From positions 19,650,745-19,714,744 of the forward strand of contig CM075102.1 of NCBI GenBank assembly GCA_037576195.1: a stretch of DNA of 64,000 nucleotides, in the 5' to 3' direction. The position numbers and the translations under genes were made by a program. Origin of the DNA: Phytoseiulus persimilis (Eukaryota; Arthropoda; Arachnida; Mesostigmata; Phytoseiidae). Positions 9,985 through 24,157 of the stretch are shown here, piece by piece. The notes under the pieces are model-generated. The model did not search any database. It was not told the origin of the DNA and saw only the letters and a program-made list of their open reading frames with translations. Every line of letters begins with the position of its first letter. Within the stretch, counting starts at the first letter, position 1.

Positions 9985-12900
9985 TCAATGACTCCGAACC
10001 CGGAACATCAGCGTGAAACAGAGCCTCACTACAAACTTCTCAGCTTGCAGGTGTCATCTCCGATCGGCGCTTACCAAACCAGACTAATTTAAGAACTTGG
10101 ACTCATTCCGACGTTTCTCACGCGTGGGCTCCACGCTGATATCAGCTCCAGGTACGGCTTATATCCGGGGAACGGCCTATGTAGCCGAAATGCTCAAGAA
10201 TCGAGGTATGACTCATTTTCAGGAGATGAGTTACGTTCTGTAAGAAACGATGGGACGATCCTTCCCCGGGTTGTGTTCCAATGATCTGGTTCCTCTGTAG
10301 CCACGACCCTTTCTGGGAGAGATTTCTGGTATCAACCATCAGAATTGAGGAACCCTCGATTCTTAATGCCTTAGGAATCATATGACCCGGTCACCGGCTG
10401 TATGAAAGAATATATATGACCCTTGGAAATGGAATCCGAAAAACTGTCGTTCGACGCTATGCGCCCAGTGGTACCTACCATACAACGTTTTCAAGTTTGC
10501 ACAGTACTAAAGAGATTTAGATGAGCCATTGTTAACGAATGTTCACAGATGTGGATCTAGGTGACGGAAGGAAGGAACACGCTCCTCAAGATTAGGAAAA
10601 TGCTCCTGCTGTCTTTCGGAAGGTCCGTCAACGTGGGGCTCGTGACCACCGTTTTCCCGCCACACCCTTTAGAAGGTTTCATCGAGTCAGATATTACGGC
10701 CCTCTCCATGTCCCTGACTTCGTTCGTTTGCTGCAGCAGAGTTTTTATTGTAACAAGAGCGGATGACTTCGTGTACTTTGCGAAGGGAGGAAGCTTCCGG
10801 TTTGATGCATCGAGCACTCCGTTGCAACAGTCCTCGTTGGAATAAGCTTCCAGCGTAATCTGTTTCGTGCCGGAAGCCCTTCCCGGCTCCCAGAGACCAC
10901 TTTCGGATAGGAGTTCAGATGTAGCTTCTGCTAATTGAGTTTCCTCAGGGTGCCCTGAGGCGGAAGTAGTCAGCAACCGAAAGTTGGATTCGATCACTCC
11001 AGAAGTAGGCCATGGTCGGATCCCTGAGGATGATCGAATCATGAGGATTCGAAATATCCTGAGGATAAGTCGAATATATAACATATATCAGCTATATAAC
11101 TTATGAGGTGAGGATCGAAGAATGATCGATGACGATTCGATATCGCTAAGGAGTCATCGAAGTCGTGATCGACGCTTGGTTTGGATCTTCTGAATACCGC
11201 AGCTGCCAGAGGAAAATAGGTCGACTGCGGCCCAGAAAAGCGACTAAGGTCGAATCGATCCCGCGGGCGGAAAAGGAAATGATTGCTCCACGGACTGGAG
11301 GAGCAATGAACTCCCTCGGTCCTTCCCCACCTCCGAACGCTGGCTCAGCGGATCGAAGAATTGAGTAGGTACATAATTCCTCAACGTTTGAAATGAGCCG
11401 ATTTAACGGTCAACGCCTCTTCGCCGTGTACTCTAATCGGAACCTAGGAAGGAAGCCGGCTCCTAAGTTCCCAAACCGAAACCCATCATATTACTTTTCC
11501 AACAAAGGAGGTTTGATCCTGAAACGCAATCTTCGGATGAAAGGGCAGGCTCGGACCCGGTAGCTTTCATTGTTATGGGAGTGGCACGAGAGAGATCCCT
11601 TCGGGTTAAAGGTATCTTAGAAGTTGAGTATGTGAGCGACCTGAAGATGGCTTGACGTCAAGGCAATCCATGAGGTCCAAGTCTACATAAAACGTTAAAA
11701 ATGCATGAAGGGATTTCAGGACGGAAATGCGTACGGAGGCCGCGAACGCGAACAAACAGATGAATGAATCGCCGTACAACCGATGAAAATTACGAGTCAT
11801 TTCGTCTAGGGAGTTGGGATGACGGCCGCGTTCAAGGGATTCCATTTAAGGTGGGAACGGTGAATAAAAAATCGGGAACCTTCGTCCTAGCACAGCATAC
11901 AGCGTTCTCAATTCGTTGACCAGTTTTGAACGTTATTCGAGACCGAACACCCAATGATTCGCTCACGTATGAGATTGCCCCTCCGGATTGCATCTTTGAC
12001 TCAGTTATTTCCGCTAATTCTGCGGGCCTTTGGTGCTGACATGGATGCGTATTCTTCCGGCGCTACGGTCGTGTTATGTGACGTCATTTATGCATTTAAA
12101 TCAGATAATACAGTTAGCGCGGTTTTGTCGTCAAACGTTGTAGGTTTTGAGCTGAGGCGCTCCCGGCTTCGGTAGCAAGGAAAAGCCCCCGCTTCCATTC
12201 TGGTTCTGCTTGGATCCGTGGAATTCTGTCTACAGCATGGATTGTTGGTCCCAGTCAGGAATCTCGGAGATCACCTATAGAAGAAGAAGCAGGAGCGGTT
12301 CTGGCTACAGATGAGATTCGTAGATAGATCAGTCAGAGAGTACGGTTAATGGTCTTCGATATAGCTACGGAAAACGAGACAACGATTTTTTGGTGGTCGT
12401 GTCTCCCTCGATGGGGGAAAATGCTTCAGCGAGATTATTCGATCCAATGAAGGTAACAACTGCTCAAGATTTCTCGGGTGCATCCGCCCGAAACCCCCCT
12501 CTATTCATTTTCGATGGAAATTTGAGAGAACTCATCTTCAGTTCTCCGGTACGCCGAGGTCCCGCCATGATATTTCATGAGCAACGAGTCGTTTGAGTCG
12601 ATCAACCAGCGTTTGATCAAGGTTTCTTCACGCAGAGCGATTGTGGCGGCTCAGGTTGGAAAGGAAGTTTCTTTGAAGGATGAAGTTGGCACTGAGAAAA
12701 CCATGAATGAAGATTGAAATGGGAGGGTCTTTCTACATGATGCGTGGAGACGGGTTTACGGAGACGGAGACTCCGTTTACTGTCTCCCACGCCCCCATCG
12801 ACACCACCAAACAACATGTGGCGTACGGCACAGGCCGTAGCGCAGAGAGTCTTGCTATACACACCCAACGCAACCAAATGCACAGCTACACACAACACGT

Positions 12901-15634
12901 TCACCAGATCGAGTTGACGTTGGGTGCTAAGACGACACGAGTCCAGACTTCACCGCGTTCATTCCCTTGCATCATAATCATTGAATCAACTGCTCAGGAG
13001 AGCATTTCCGGTTGAATAAAGTCAGAAGGCGTTGCGCACAAGACCCAGCTCCAGTCGGTGATCCGCGGTCTCCGCTTGGCCGGAGCGCAGAGGACGCACC
13101 AGAAGCGACAGCGACAGGATTGTCGCTGCGAGCGGTCATGGCTGGAGCGGACACAACGTCGACGTTCGTCAAAGAGTGCGCAACCACGCGGTTACAGTAC
13201 TTCGGAGTTTTTCCCTTTCGAGGTCGTACAACTAGTGTGGACCACACAACATATCTCATCTGTGATATAACCCGAATTGAATTCAAATTTGATTTTTCCC
13301 CGCTGCTTCGACCGCCTCAGGGGGCCTCAGGGGCCTCCTGCTGAGACTTTTCCGTTCCTATACTATCGTTACACTCCCAATTACACTCAAGTATTCAGGC
13401 CCGGAGTGAAGCGCATTTCTGCGCCGAAAACTTTCCGTTCGGTTGCGAAGTGACGCAGAGGAGGTAGATTCCCTGGAAGGTTAACATCATTGCGACTTGG
13501 CCTTCCTCTTCTTTCCAATTTCGAGAGTGAACTTGCTTCTTGGAAATACGGAAGATCTGATCTTCGCTCTAAGATCTTGAGGATTTCTCGGATCACAAGG
13601 TGATGCTTCAGAAATTCGTGGGGGTTACTTGGTGACCGGGAAATGGGTACCTATTAGGTCTCCACATGATCATACAAAGCACGAAGGAATTCCACCGCAC
13701 CACATTGGCTGGAAAACTCTACCCAGGAAATTTTCATGTATTCTCCCAAGGGGTGAAGTTCCTTATGTGATCGGTCGAGCGCGAAAGTACTCTGAGGCGC
13801 CGTATATAACGAACCATGAAAACACGCAAATCTAGCGGTATCTGACTCGACTAACCAGTGGAAACTCACCGTCCAACAACGGTGCGAACGACATCCAAAA
13901 GTCTAGAGTCTCAAGAATATTTAATCAACAGAAGAAAAACAGGTGCCCGGGAACTCGTTTCTGAAGTGGGGATACGGAGTTCCGATTATTCAATAGGAAG
14001 TCCTCCTTGTCCATGATGAATACCCTTCCAGAAATCTCCCGAGTCAATCGAAAAGTGGAGAGTCTGAGCTGCGTGAGAAAAAAAACAGCGTGTTTCATAG
14101 CCTCTCGGATTAAGAAGTTCAACAAAATCCATTGCTTGCCGACAGCTGGTCACTTCGTTCACTCTTCGTTGTAATTTCCGGCCCGTTACACTAGCGGCGT
14201 CAGGAAGGAGAAGAGGGACTGGTAAGCATTTGAGAGAAAAAATATCGGCAAACTTCATTCCTGAAACGAGCTACAAAGTTTCTTTCAGTTCTCGACCCCT
14301 GAAACGATGTTTCCGGACTCGTACCCGTCTGGGCAGCATCATCCTGTTAATTTCAAGCATCAAGTTCTAGCAGAGAGACAGCGGCTATTTTCGCAGCCTC
14401 GGCCGAAACTTGGAACCGAATCGAGAACCGGAGCGGGCGCATTCGCTCTTGTCGGCGCGTAGAACATGTTAGCTTGGTACTGACGACTCGCGTGTCATTG
14501 CTACCGAGGAAGATCTCTCATCTCGACCTCCGACTCAAAACCCAAATGCGCACTCCTAAACGTGCGATGTCAGAGATTTGGGAGCTGGTCCGAAACCAGG
14601 ATAGGCGGGTGATACAATCGTCGTGCCCACCGATCAGGCGAAGGCGAATAAAATTTCCTTTCGTCTCAGAACGATCCGAGAGAAGTTTGAATGAGAATAT
14701 CCCTGGCTCGAATCAAACAGCCACAGATCTGTTCAGGGTGAGACATCAACTAAAATACAGAACGATGCTACGCCTGACTCCAGCAGCATCTCAGCTACTA
14801 CGGCCTTGTATCTTTACAGTACGTGAACATCTGCCATTGATGACCGATGAAGCTCGTTCCATGAATGAAAAATTGTCTCTACTACCATGAACGCTCACCA
14901 CGCGCCGGGAACTCGTCATGATGCATGAAACGAGCTCCGTAGCTTCGGGACAGCAGCGCGCCGCAGCTCGTAGGCGCCAGTCCGGATCGCATACAAATCG
15001 CAATCGTAACCAGGAACACTTCCTAATTTGAGGGCATTCCATGGAAAGCCTGTCACAATTAGTTTCAGATGCCGCCTCCAACAGCGGTGGGACAGGTCTA
15101 CTGCGAATTGTGCGAGTTGTTGCTTCCTATTTCGCGCGTTTCCGTACCCTAACCCGCGAAACAGCTGCTTGCTCCATCGTCCTTGGAGCGCAACAGCGAC
15201 AGAAGCCGCTCGGCCCGAAGGCGGTTCGAGTCCACGTAACGTTTCCTAACCCTCCCTCATCGAGAGGCTTCCCCGCCGCTGCTTCCCTCGCCGCAGGTGA
15301 GCGCAGCAAGGTTCCCGGGCCTGGACCTTCCTGCTGCTCTTCGTGGCCTGATTCCCTTCCCTTCCTTCAACTTACAAAGTGCTTCTCAGTTTCACAGAGT
15401 ACCGCCAAAGCAGCCCAACTCGCGACTGCGAATAGTATTTTCCGCCCCAGAACAGTGCGGTCTTGCCAAGTACGCGCCTGATGAGAGCCGGAGGATTTTG
15501 CAACCGGAGAGGATTCGCTTCTTTCAGAGGAACAACGACAATGGCTGCGTTATGGAGGAAAAGTTCCTGTAAGCCGTCTGTAGCTGCTGCGTCCTCATCC
15601 TCGCGCTCGTGAGCTCTTTTCCTGATCCTCGAGG
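9985..15634. other. 5.6 kb without a gene I can support
   Basis: No open frame here resembles a known family. The longest, 10557-11084 minus, is 175 codons with no recognisable motif. GC-rich sequence from about 15,100 to 15,630 leads into the ATG of the calmodulin-like gene and is a plausible 5' untranslated region and promoter. Genes with very short exons cannot be excluded. Confidence 0.35.
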
Positions 15635-18095
15635 ATGGTGAGTTAAGCCCCTACATTTGCCATGATCAGCGTGTCATTAGCAAATGGCGACCTGTTGCGT
15701 TTTTGCTAGGACCCCTTGTCGATCAAGAATCTGCCGAGGAGCTTGTTGTCGGTTGTCGACCGCTTCCGACGACCGAGATGAGACTCGTTGGCCAGTGAGA
15801 ACAATTTGAAAGAGAAACGACCATTTCCGCATTGGTGCGGACCTCGTAGTCAGGGTACGCAGCATCATTACGCTGCTCCGCGATTCGGTCCTCGATGTCG
15901 GCTCACCTCTTGAGATGATACTCGTGATTCCCACTCGAGAATTGAACGAGGACCTGTGTCCAAGCGGCAAACTTATGATCATAATTCTTGTCGACTGAGC
16001 AGAGCAAGGCCGAGGGGTCAACACGGAGCGACCGCGTGTAAGCTGTAGGCTCGTGTCGTTCGTAAGTCTGCATGTTAACCGGAGTGAGTTCCGTGGAATG
16101 CGCGGCACACACTCGAGTAGGGGCAATGTGGTACCTGCTGTAGCTCGTCACATCGCACACTGCAGGCGAGCAAATTAGAATCGCATCGTCTGCCCTTCGA
16201 GATCTCCTGCGTCTGTATCCAGGTAGTTTCCAAGGATGAGCGACCACTTATGGAACCAACTGAGCAAATACACACAGCGAGGTCAGAATATTGGGCTAGG
16301 AATAGAGTTGCTAACGGTCCTATTTGAGAGCTCTTGGACTCAGAATCGAGCCCGGCATGTGAATTCCAATTTTTATGGGAAGTCAGAGAGGAACCACACA
16401 GACTCAAACTGCTGTGCCCGATCGATGCCAACGAATGTCGATTCCGTTATCAAGCGGACGCCGCACAATTACCTGGATCGCTTCCGAAATGTTATGAGGA
16501 GATTATGAACAGCGAGACAGCTCAGGAGAGCTTACGACTCTTGGGGGAGAAGCTCAGCTCTCACTTCTCCTTCTGGTTCACCATGATCGCCGGACTTCTC
16601 GCGGCTGGGCAGCTGGCTCCCAAGCTTCGAATCGAGATCGTCTTGGAATCGTGAGCAAGGACGAAGTACTGGGAGAATTTCGGTAGGGGACAACACGGAG
16701 TTTCCACCGCGTGAGCCTCGGACTTGAGCTCCAGACACGCTTCGGAAGTCGAAACGTTCTCCGACCGCAGACCGCGACCCTGTCGGCCTTCCGGTTTGAG
16801 ATAGCATGTTGAAGTAAACTGGCTTCGCGGTAGTCTAATGGCCGAAGCGTCCCAAATCCAAGCGCCGGAACCGCATTCAGAACTTATTCGATTGAGCCGT
16901 ACGGGAGGGACGTGAACCGAACACACGACCTCACGGAAACGACATCGCAGAGTTTGCGACGAAATGCGAGCAGGCTGACCATCGTGACATGCGAGCTGGT
17001 GAGAGTCAGATCTGGAAAGTTTTTTATTCGCAGTACCTCGCCATTAAGATAGAAGGGCATCCCTCCACTGTCCGTACGATTGTTGCCGAGTCTTCCGGTT
17101 GCTCATGAAACGGCGCTCATAATCAGCAACTACTATTTCGGGCCTGAGATCAAGTGTGACTGAGCCTTTCCAGGTTGAAATTGTTACGTGCGTGTCTGTA
17201 CGCAATCCTCGTCTGAGAGAGAACCCTGATTCTTTGTCTTTCGAGAGTGTCACGTCATGTCGTGTGGAAGGAGGACCTGGGAAACTTTGTTCCGGATCCT
17301 CAAACTTCGAGGATCCTCCTGTTTTCCACATTCGTTCAGAAAAAAAGGAGCTGCTGGCTGCAAAACCACTCTCTGGGGTTTGCGCAATATTCATCATCGC
17401 GAACGCCATTATCTTCCCGAGAGCTTCAGGTTCCAGCTCAGCGAGTTCTGCTTTGAACCCACAATGGAATTTTCAGGACGAATCCCGAGTTTTTTTTTCC
17501 GAAAGTCGCGAAAGAACTCATCGAGAGAGCCAAATCAATAACCATTTACATGCTATCACAGCTTGCGGCGCAACGAATTGACGGATCGCGCGAAAATCGA
17601 CCGGCTAGCCGACCGGATCAACAGACCCTCGAAACAGAACCACCCTAATATTTCTGATTCTAACTCTCATCATTGTGTGATTTCAGAGCAAGCCTGACAA
17701 TTTCGGTCTGCCGGACGATCAGGTGGCAGAGTTCAGAGAAGCTTTTTTGTTATTTGACAAGGACTGCGACGGAATGATCACCGCGGCCGAGTTGGGCGTT
17801 GTCATGAGGTCACTTGGGCAGCGTCCCACCGATCAGGAACTCAAGAAGATGGTTACCATGGTCGATCAGGACGGCAACGGTACTGTAATTTGGAGTTCCT
17901 GGGGATGGGCGTGAGACGAACTTGCGACCCGCCGTCGCGGCGTTGAGACTGCGTTCGATACGAGTCTGATCGGATCGAAGTCCACCTTGCAGTTCGAGTT
18001 CGATCGTTGAGCGTTGGCCAGATGTGCTGCGAAGTCGAAGCGCTTGAAGCAAAAAGCGTTTTAATGAGAAGGCTCGCTCTCTCTCTCCCTTTCTC

Positions 18096-18129
<34 letters not shown>

Positions 18130-18518
18130 ATATTTGCGAATGGATGGCGTTGTCACACGCCACTCACGAGCGCGTCGAATTGAGCGCACACGTGGATCTT
18201 GGGCAAACATCGCGCACTCTCTCATGGAACTACCCGCTTCCGCTTCCAGGAACAATCGAATTCAACGAGTTCCTCATGATGATGTCTCGCAAGATGAAGG
18301 AAGCTGATTCCGAAGAGGAGCTTCGAGAGGCGTTCCGGGTCTTCGATCGGGATGGGGACGGATACATCTCACGGGATGAACTCAGCTTGGTGATGAACAA
18401 TCTCGGAGAGAAGCTCTCTGAAGCGGACGTCGAAGAAATGATTCGAGAGGCTGACCTGGACGGCGATGGCAAGATCAACTATCAAGAGTTTGTGTTCATT
18501 ATCACCTCCGCCAAGTAG
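15635..18518 (+). CDS. Calmodulin-like four-EF-hand protein, 3 coding exons
   Basis: Proposed exons: 15635-15637 (the ATG alone, followed by GTGAGT), 17687-17879 and 18250-18518, giving 154 residues. All joins are in phase with canonical splice sites. Four EF-hand loops are intact: [36 protein letters not shown] and [12 protein letters not shown]. All keep Asp at position 1 and Glu at position 12, so all should bind calcium. The linker [15 protein letters not shown] is the calmodulin central helix. Compared with conserved animal calmodulin it has many substitutions (N-terminus [12 protein letters not shown], end IITSAK), so it is a divergent paralogue rather than calmodulin itself. An ATG-only first exon is also known in vertebrate calmodulin genes. 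The first exon is inferred and could be elsewhere; the two main exons are certain. Confidence 0.88.
18076..18126. repeat. CT microsatellite in the last intron of the calmodulin-like gene
   Basis: An interrupted run of CT dinucleotides fills about 50 bases inside the 370-bp intron between the two main exons (17880-18249). It lies more than 120 bases upstream of the acceptor, so it is not simply the polypyrimidine tract. Confidence 0.95.
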
Positions 18519-21500
18519 GCCTCGACGTCTAAAACCAAAGAGCAAGATTCGTCTCCCAGTCGTACGCACCAGAAGAGCACACCGAACTGACTGATCCAAG
18601 GAAGCCGCCTTTCCGCAATCTCCAATGTTGAGGCACACAAAGCTTCCCATCGTCGTACCATCAATGCTCGCTGAGCAGTCGCCGCGGCGCTAACGCCGTC
18701 AAACGAGCCACAGCCGCCTGCACGCGGTCGGTTACGGCATCTCAGACGGTGAAATGTTTGTTCGGGAGGCACTCAAGCACCTCGTAACCGCTCACCCCGT
18801 CACCGAGTGGTGGTCAGCAACAAGGCACCACCGCTTAACTCTTCGTACAGATTGGATGGTAAAGTCCCCTGGAGTTTTACTGCCCGACCGCCCATCAACC
18901 TCCTCGGGGTTTCGTACGAGGAAGCAAGCGTACGCGCCTCAATGCCCCCTCCTCGATGCTCATGCGCGCCGCCCAATGAGGAGATCATCCTCATCTCGGG
19001 TTGACGAAATTTCGTGAAAAAGCTCGAGCGAGGAGCACATTTCAATCCATGAGAATCATTCCTCGTGTATTTCTTCGTCTTTTTTCTTCGTTTCAAGATT
19101 CCGCCAACCCGCAGAACCTTGGCAAGAAATCTCCGATCCTCACCTTGTAAAATAGGTCTCGCGGAGCCTTTGTCTCACCTTTGGAACTCCGCCTTGTGGA
19201 AGAAGATACATTGACTGAGGGATCAGAGAGAAGAAACAGATCGGAGCAATATATCCTTCATGGCAACGTGGCCATAATTCACTATGTTTGGCTGTCTAGA
19301 ATGGTGAGCGTTTAGCGTCCACTGTGAAGTGTAAAAACATAGAGGAGCATCGAGTACGCGTAGTGTCGGAGCAATGTATTCGCATGCCATCAGAGAACTT
19401 TCTGATCTCCTTCTATCCCTAGTTACTCGTCTCCAATCAGTTCTCCCTCATTCTCAATGTTGCCGCATCGGAGGTTGGACACGGAGGCGAGATGATCTCT
19501 TCCGCTGGAGTTCGATGCGTGGCTTTTCTACTGAGTCCAATAGACGAAAACACATCTTGACCGCCGAATAGCTTTTATGACTCCGACGCTCCGTGGTAAC
19601 AGATGACATTCCCCTCCCACGGCGGCACTGCGGACCACTTCAACGGAAGCCTTGGAAACGATGTACAATAAACTGTTTCATCTTTGCTATCATCAAAACA
19701 GTGTTCTCAATTCAAGCCCGAGGATGCCGCAATGAGCTCGATCCGCTCGCTGATAGGTATAATGGCCCGCTCGAATTGAGTCGGTGATTGAAAGATGCTC
19801 CGCGAGAAGAGTCGCTCCCTAGAGCATCGAATTCGATTGGGAAAATGTGAATACTCAATCCGGTTTCGAGAAAAGCTGAACTCGGCTATCGCGATCAAAT
19901 CTACTCGATTGGAGCGATCGAGTGCGTTGATATGATGAGACATTCCGGAATGCCGGAGGAGACTCTACCCGAATCGCGCAAGATCGAAGAGCACCATGCG
20001 CTCAGCGGACAGTATTTATAGCGTATTATAAAAGTCTCAAAAAGCTTGACAATATTTCAGGTAGCGATTCATCAAGAGGATTGGAGCGTTCACCTAGTCT
20101 ATACTATATTTCGATGCTAATAGTGGTGATCCTCCGGCTCCACCGGATTAGACCTTACGACCTGACTATCAACAAAACGGTTCATGGACTCCCCTAGAAG
20201 GAACACTCCTGTTTACTTATGGGGATTGGCTGCCGGATTCGGGTCCACGAAAACGCAAGCAGCGATCAAGCTCTCAATCTGGTGTCCGCACTCCGCTTGC
20301 GTTGGTTCGAATCTTCGTGCGCTCGAAACGGTGGAATCTACCGTACCGATTTCACCGAAATATTCCACAGATGGCAACGGTCGCGAGCGCCGAGACCAGG
20401 TAACCCTTTAAAACTTGTTCAAGCATAGTTGAGAGTATTTGGAGAGATCGAGCCACTTGTGACTGATGACCGGCGGTCAGGTGTCGAACACTTCAGCAAC
20501 AGTGAATCGGTTCATGAAAACCGAGAATTCTCCGTCCACTCTGCTTACTCACTCATCCCGACGGCGTGCACTGGCAATGCCACAACAAAGCTTGTCAACA
20601 GCCGAGAGGTCTTCGTGCGTGAATATGCTCCACTCGATTCGGTCGACGCCCGGTCCGTGGCCAAGGAGCCGACCACGGGCGATGCGTCGTACCACAATGA
20701 ACGAACGCGCTGAGAACTGGTCACGTCAGCGTACTGAGCACCCCGCTGACTCTGATACTTGATTGTCATTGGCATTCTATCTCCGCCAAGCATCCATCCA
20801 TCGCACCGTGTCCGCCCTTCGATCCATCCATCGTTCCCGGTGCGCGCCGGCCGCGTGGTATGCCTACATCGCTCACTTCAAGCACGGATGCGAGCTGCTC
20901 TGTTATCTTCTACGAGGAGCTATCAGAGGATAGGGACAGCACTGAGTGCTTCTTGGGAGAGAAGGTTGAGAGGGCCCTTGGATTTCGAGTTGCTGCAGAT
21001 GCAATCCTTCCCCAGGCCGACGGGGACTTGGAGCGGAGCGCGTCCTGTGTAAAGTTTTTTTTTCCCGCGGGAGGAGGATCGCGGCCATTGGCACCGACTC
21101 TCAACCGGACTCCAACGTCAGCGGACTCAGCAGATCCTCCCTGCGGGGCGTCTTGTGCAGATGAAGCTCCTTAAATGAAAATTTGAAGCGGGCCGTATTC
21201 CGAACGAACGATTGTACGATCCTGTGCAAGTGACATCAACATCATGACAGTACACGACGAGGAAATCTATCTAGCAGAACAGCAAGTTCTCGTCCAGATA
21301 CCCAGTGAGTACCCTCCGGTTGCGGTCGCGTCAGAGCTTTACGCGGGCAGTGGCCGAACCCATCGCGGGCCGTTGTTTCCAGCTTCTCAGGAGCTCTTTT
21401 CTCAACCGACGGGAGCCGTGAAGCCCGCTTCCCGATCCCGACGACTCGCGGAGTTGAGCCGAGAGAAGGAACCCTCCTCTGCCTCCCCCGCTTTGAACGA

Positions 21501-24157
21501 GACGGCGTCAACGCGGACCTGTGAAAAAACAGCCCACTGTCAAGCGCATGTAGATCGCATTGTAGTCCGGTGCTCACACTTAGTGAAAGCGCGTTTCTCT
21601 TTCTTTCGGCGAGTGCGGTAGCCGTCAAGAAAACTCGAATGGCGCGAAACTGCTACACCCATTCAAGCGTTTATCCGTCGTTTGGCTGAGGAAGATCCGG
21701 AGATCGGCAGGAGCCACGGCATTCCCATAGTTCAGTGTTGCGCAGTCGTGAGTTGAAGACGCTGTTCCCGTCATCGTTGCCGGCGCTTTCACAGCAAGGG
21801 ACTACAAACAAGCGATCAAAGGTTTGAGAATAGTCGAAGGGTCAGTGAAGCGGGAGGAATTGTTTGCCGCTAATAACCTCCTGACAATCGCGAGCTCGTA
21901 TGACGATGTCTCCGTGATCGAGTTGACCAACAAGTCTGCCCTCGGACTCTACTTCCGGAGAATGGGAAACCACGCCTCAGCTCCGAGAACATGTCCGCAC
22001 ACGTCCCTCCGACGCCTTCCGGCCTGGCAGATGTTGGGAGCAGGCCCTCATCAAAGAGATAATTGCTCGATTCACTCGGGCGTGCAGGAAGGGGAACGTC
22101 GGTTGATTTTCTGTCGGAAAAGGCCGTGTTCGATTGATTCTTGTGTGCGCGCGAATCCGCCTGTTCCCGCCCGGCCCGGATTCGGAGCCAGACAACGTCG
22201 ACGACGCCGACACTCGAGTCGAAGCTTACGAAAAGTCATTAAGTACAAAAGCTTTGCAAGTGGTTCTTCCCTGAGGGAAAAGCGGATCTTTCGCCTCGGT
22301 AGCTGGCTTAACGGCTGGACACGCACGCATTCTATCATGAGCACCTCTTGAAGGAGCGTCGTGTCGCCTTGCCGCCAACGACGCCCGTTTGCCGACGTCT
22401 TCCCTTTGTGTTTGCCCGACTCTATACCAGTTCGAAAGACAAACTTCCTTCCCATCCGCTGAGTGCAGTGCACAGCAGCACCATACTAGTATTGAGTATC
22501 CTCGCGCGTGTCACTGAGCCTTTTCTTTCGATTGGGAGTTTTTTGTTCGGAAGAGCCCTCTGAGCGAAGCTGGATACTGGCCAGCGCTGTAGCTGCGCAT
22601 CAACTTGATCACTTCGGACCTTGTGATCCCGTGCTCGGCTCCGTGGGACTTCCGATCGGAGAATCGGGATCTGTTGCTGTATCGCGGGCGGTCCGCATGG
22701 GTCGAGGTTGTCATCTAATTTTCTCTCCTTCCCGCAGTTTATTTTGTCCCCCGCCCCCCCCCCCCCCCGTAACCCACGGTTTCTTATTCATGATGTGGGT
22801 TCTTGGAGTGGGGGCTCCGATGCGTTACTTGATCCAACGGTGAAAAGATCAGGTCCGCCACGAACTGGACGCTCGAACCATTAAGTCAGCTTCGATCTCT
22901 TGTGCGAAATTCGGGATGCCCGCGGATGGATCGAGTCTCGACGGACACTGACTGCTGCTGGCTGCGCAGCTTCTCAAAGATCCGGCGATCCGGTCAATTG
23001 ATTCGCGCGGTAACCTTCGAGGCATCGATACCAGCTGATTGAATCGGGATAGACTGAAAGGTGGCGACGTAAACCCAATTGGAAGAATCGTTTTCCTGTG
23101 TACGCGATAACGTCAGCATCGTTTACGCATAGAAGCCATCTCCACCTAACGACCGGGGTCGACACATCGTCAGAAGCTCGATACTTTCTCATCATCTCTT
23201 CCATAGACCCCATCGAGAACTCGTGTGTTCGAGTCGCCCGAAACGAGGTTTCTGCGACGTTAATACGCTAATGAGGTTGCCCCGCTTAGCTCGTGATGAC
23301 GATTGCGTCTCTTCCTGATCCTCATCCGGAGGGGAGAAATGAAACTGTTTTAATTGGAACAATTAGACCAACGTCTAAACTATGTTAGTTCCCGCCGTTC
23401 TCCTAATGGGGCATACGTCACAATTAACCAAGCTTGACATCAACCTTCCGTTATGCGGAGACACGATCGTAAAACTTGCTCCAAAACTAAGGCGACATCG
23501 AGGGACGGTAAAGAGATCATTCGAAATTCGGGTTTCCGTTTCGAGTTCTGTCCGAGTGGACCCACTCGTGAGCGCATGAATATCTCTTGGAACATGCTTT
23601 CAAGGATAACCGTTATGATATCATCGATATGCGGTGATTATTAGATACTACCGCTGGGCTATCTCCGCTGACTAGTAGAAATCGTGGCATTGTCGTTCAC
23701 GCATCGTTCGGGGAAGGACTTGGAACAGATATTCTCTAGATGAATGCTTACCGGAACGACCTCTTCTGAGAGGTTCGAACGTAATTTCTTTCCGAACGCG
23801 CCATTCCTCATTGGCCGAACTCTTTGGAACGCGAAGGCGAGGATTCATCTAACGACAGAGCCTGATATTGGACTCGGATAAAGAGGGGTGGTATATGATT
23901 GCCTTCCAGAGTCGGGCTCATGAAGTGCGAACGTGGGAGGCTTGTCATATCTTTCATACGCCCGAGTTTGATGGAGCTGGGTCCAGGGGAGACGGAAGAG
24001 AGTTTTCGGGCTGCTCAACGATTATGAATACAGTATGAAACGCATTCATACTCACTGTGACGATGAGCGACGTTCTCACTCGGATGAGAATAGTCACAAA
24101 ACGACCTACGAATCAGGCATAAAGTTGTGCGCGCGAATTTTAGAGCCCCAGTGATAT
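18519..24157. other. 5.6 kb without a gene I can support
   Basis: Starts with the 3' flank of the calmodulin-like gene. Several 60-175 codon frames exist (for example 21824-22351 and 21244-21621 plus), but overlapping frames on the other strand are equally open and no family motif is visible. A poly-C run of 15 bases lies at 22754-22768. Undetected short-exon genes are possible. Confidence 0.35.

Noticed and set aside
15225-15235. GGTTCGAGTCC, similar to a tRNA B box
   Set aside because: The flanking bases do not pair to form a T stem or an acceptor stem, so no tRNA can fold.
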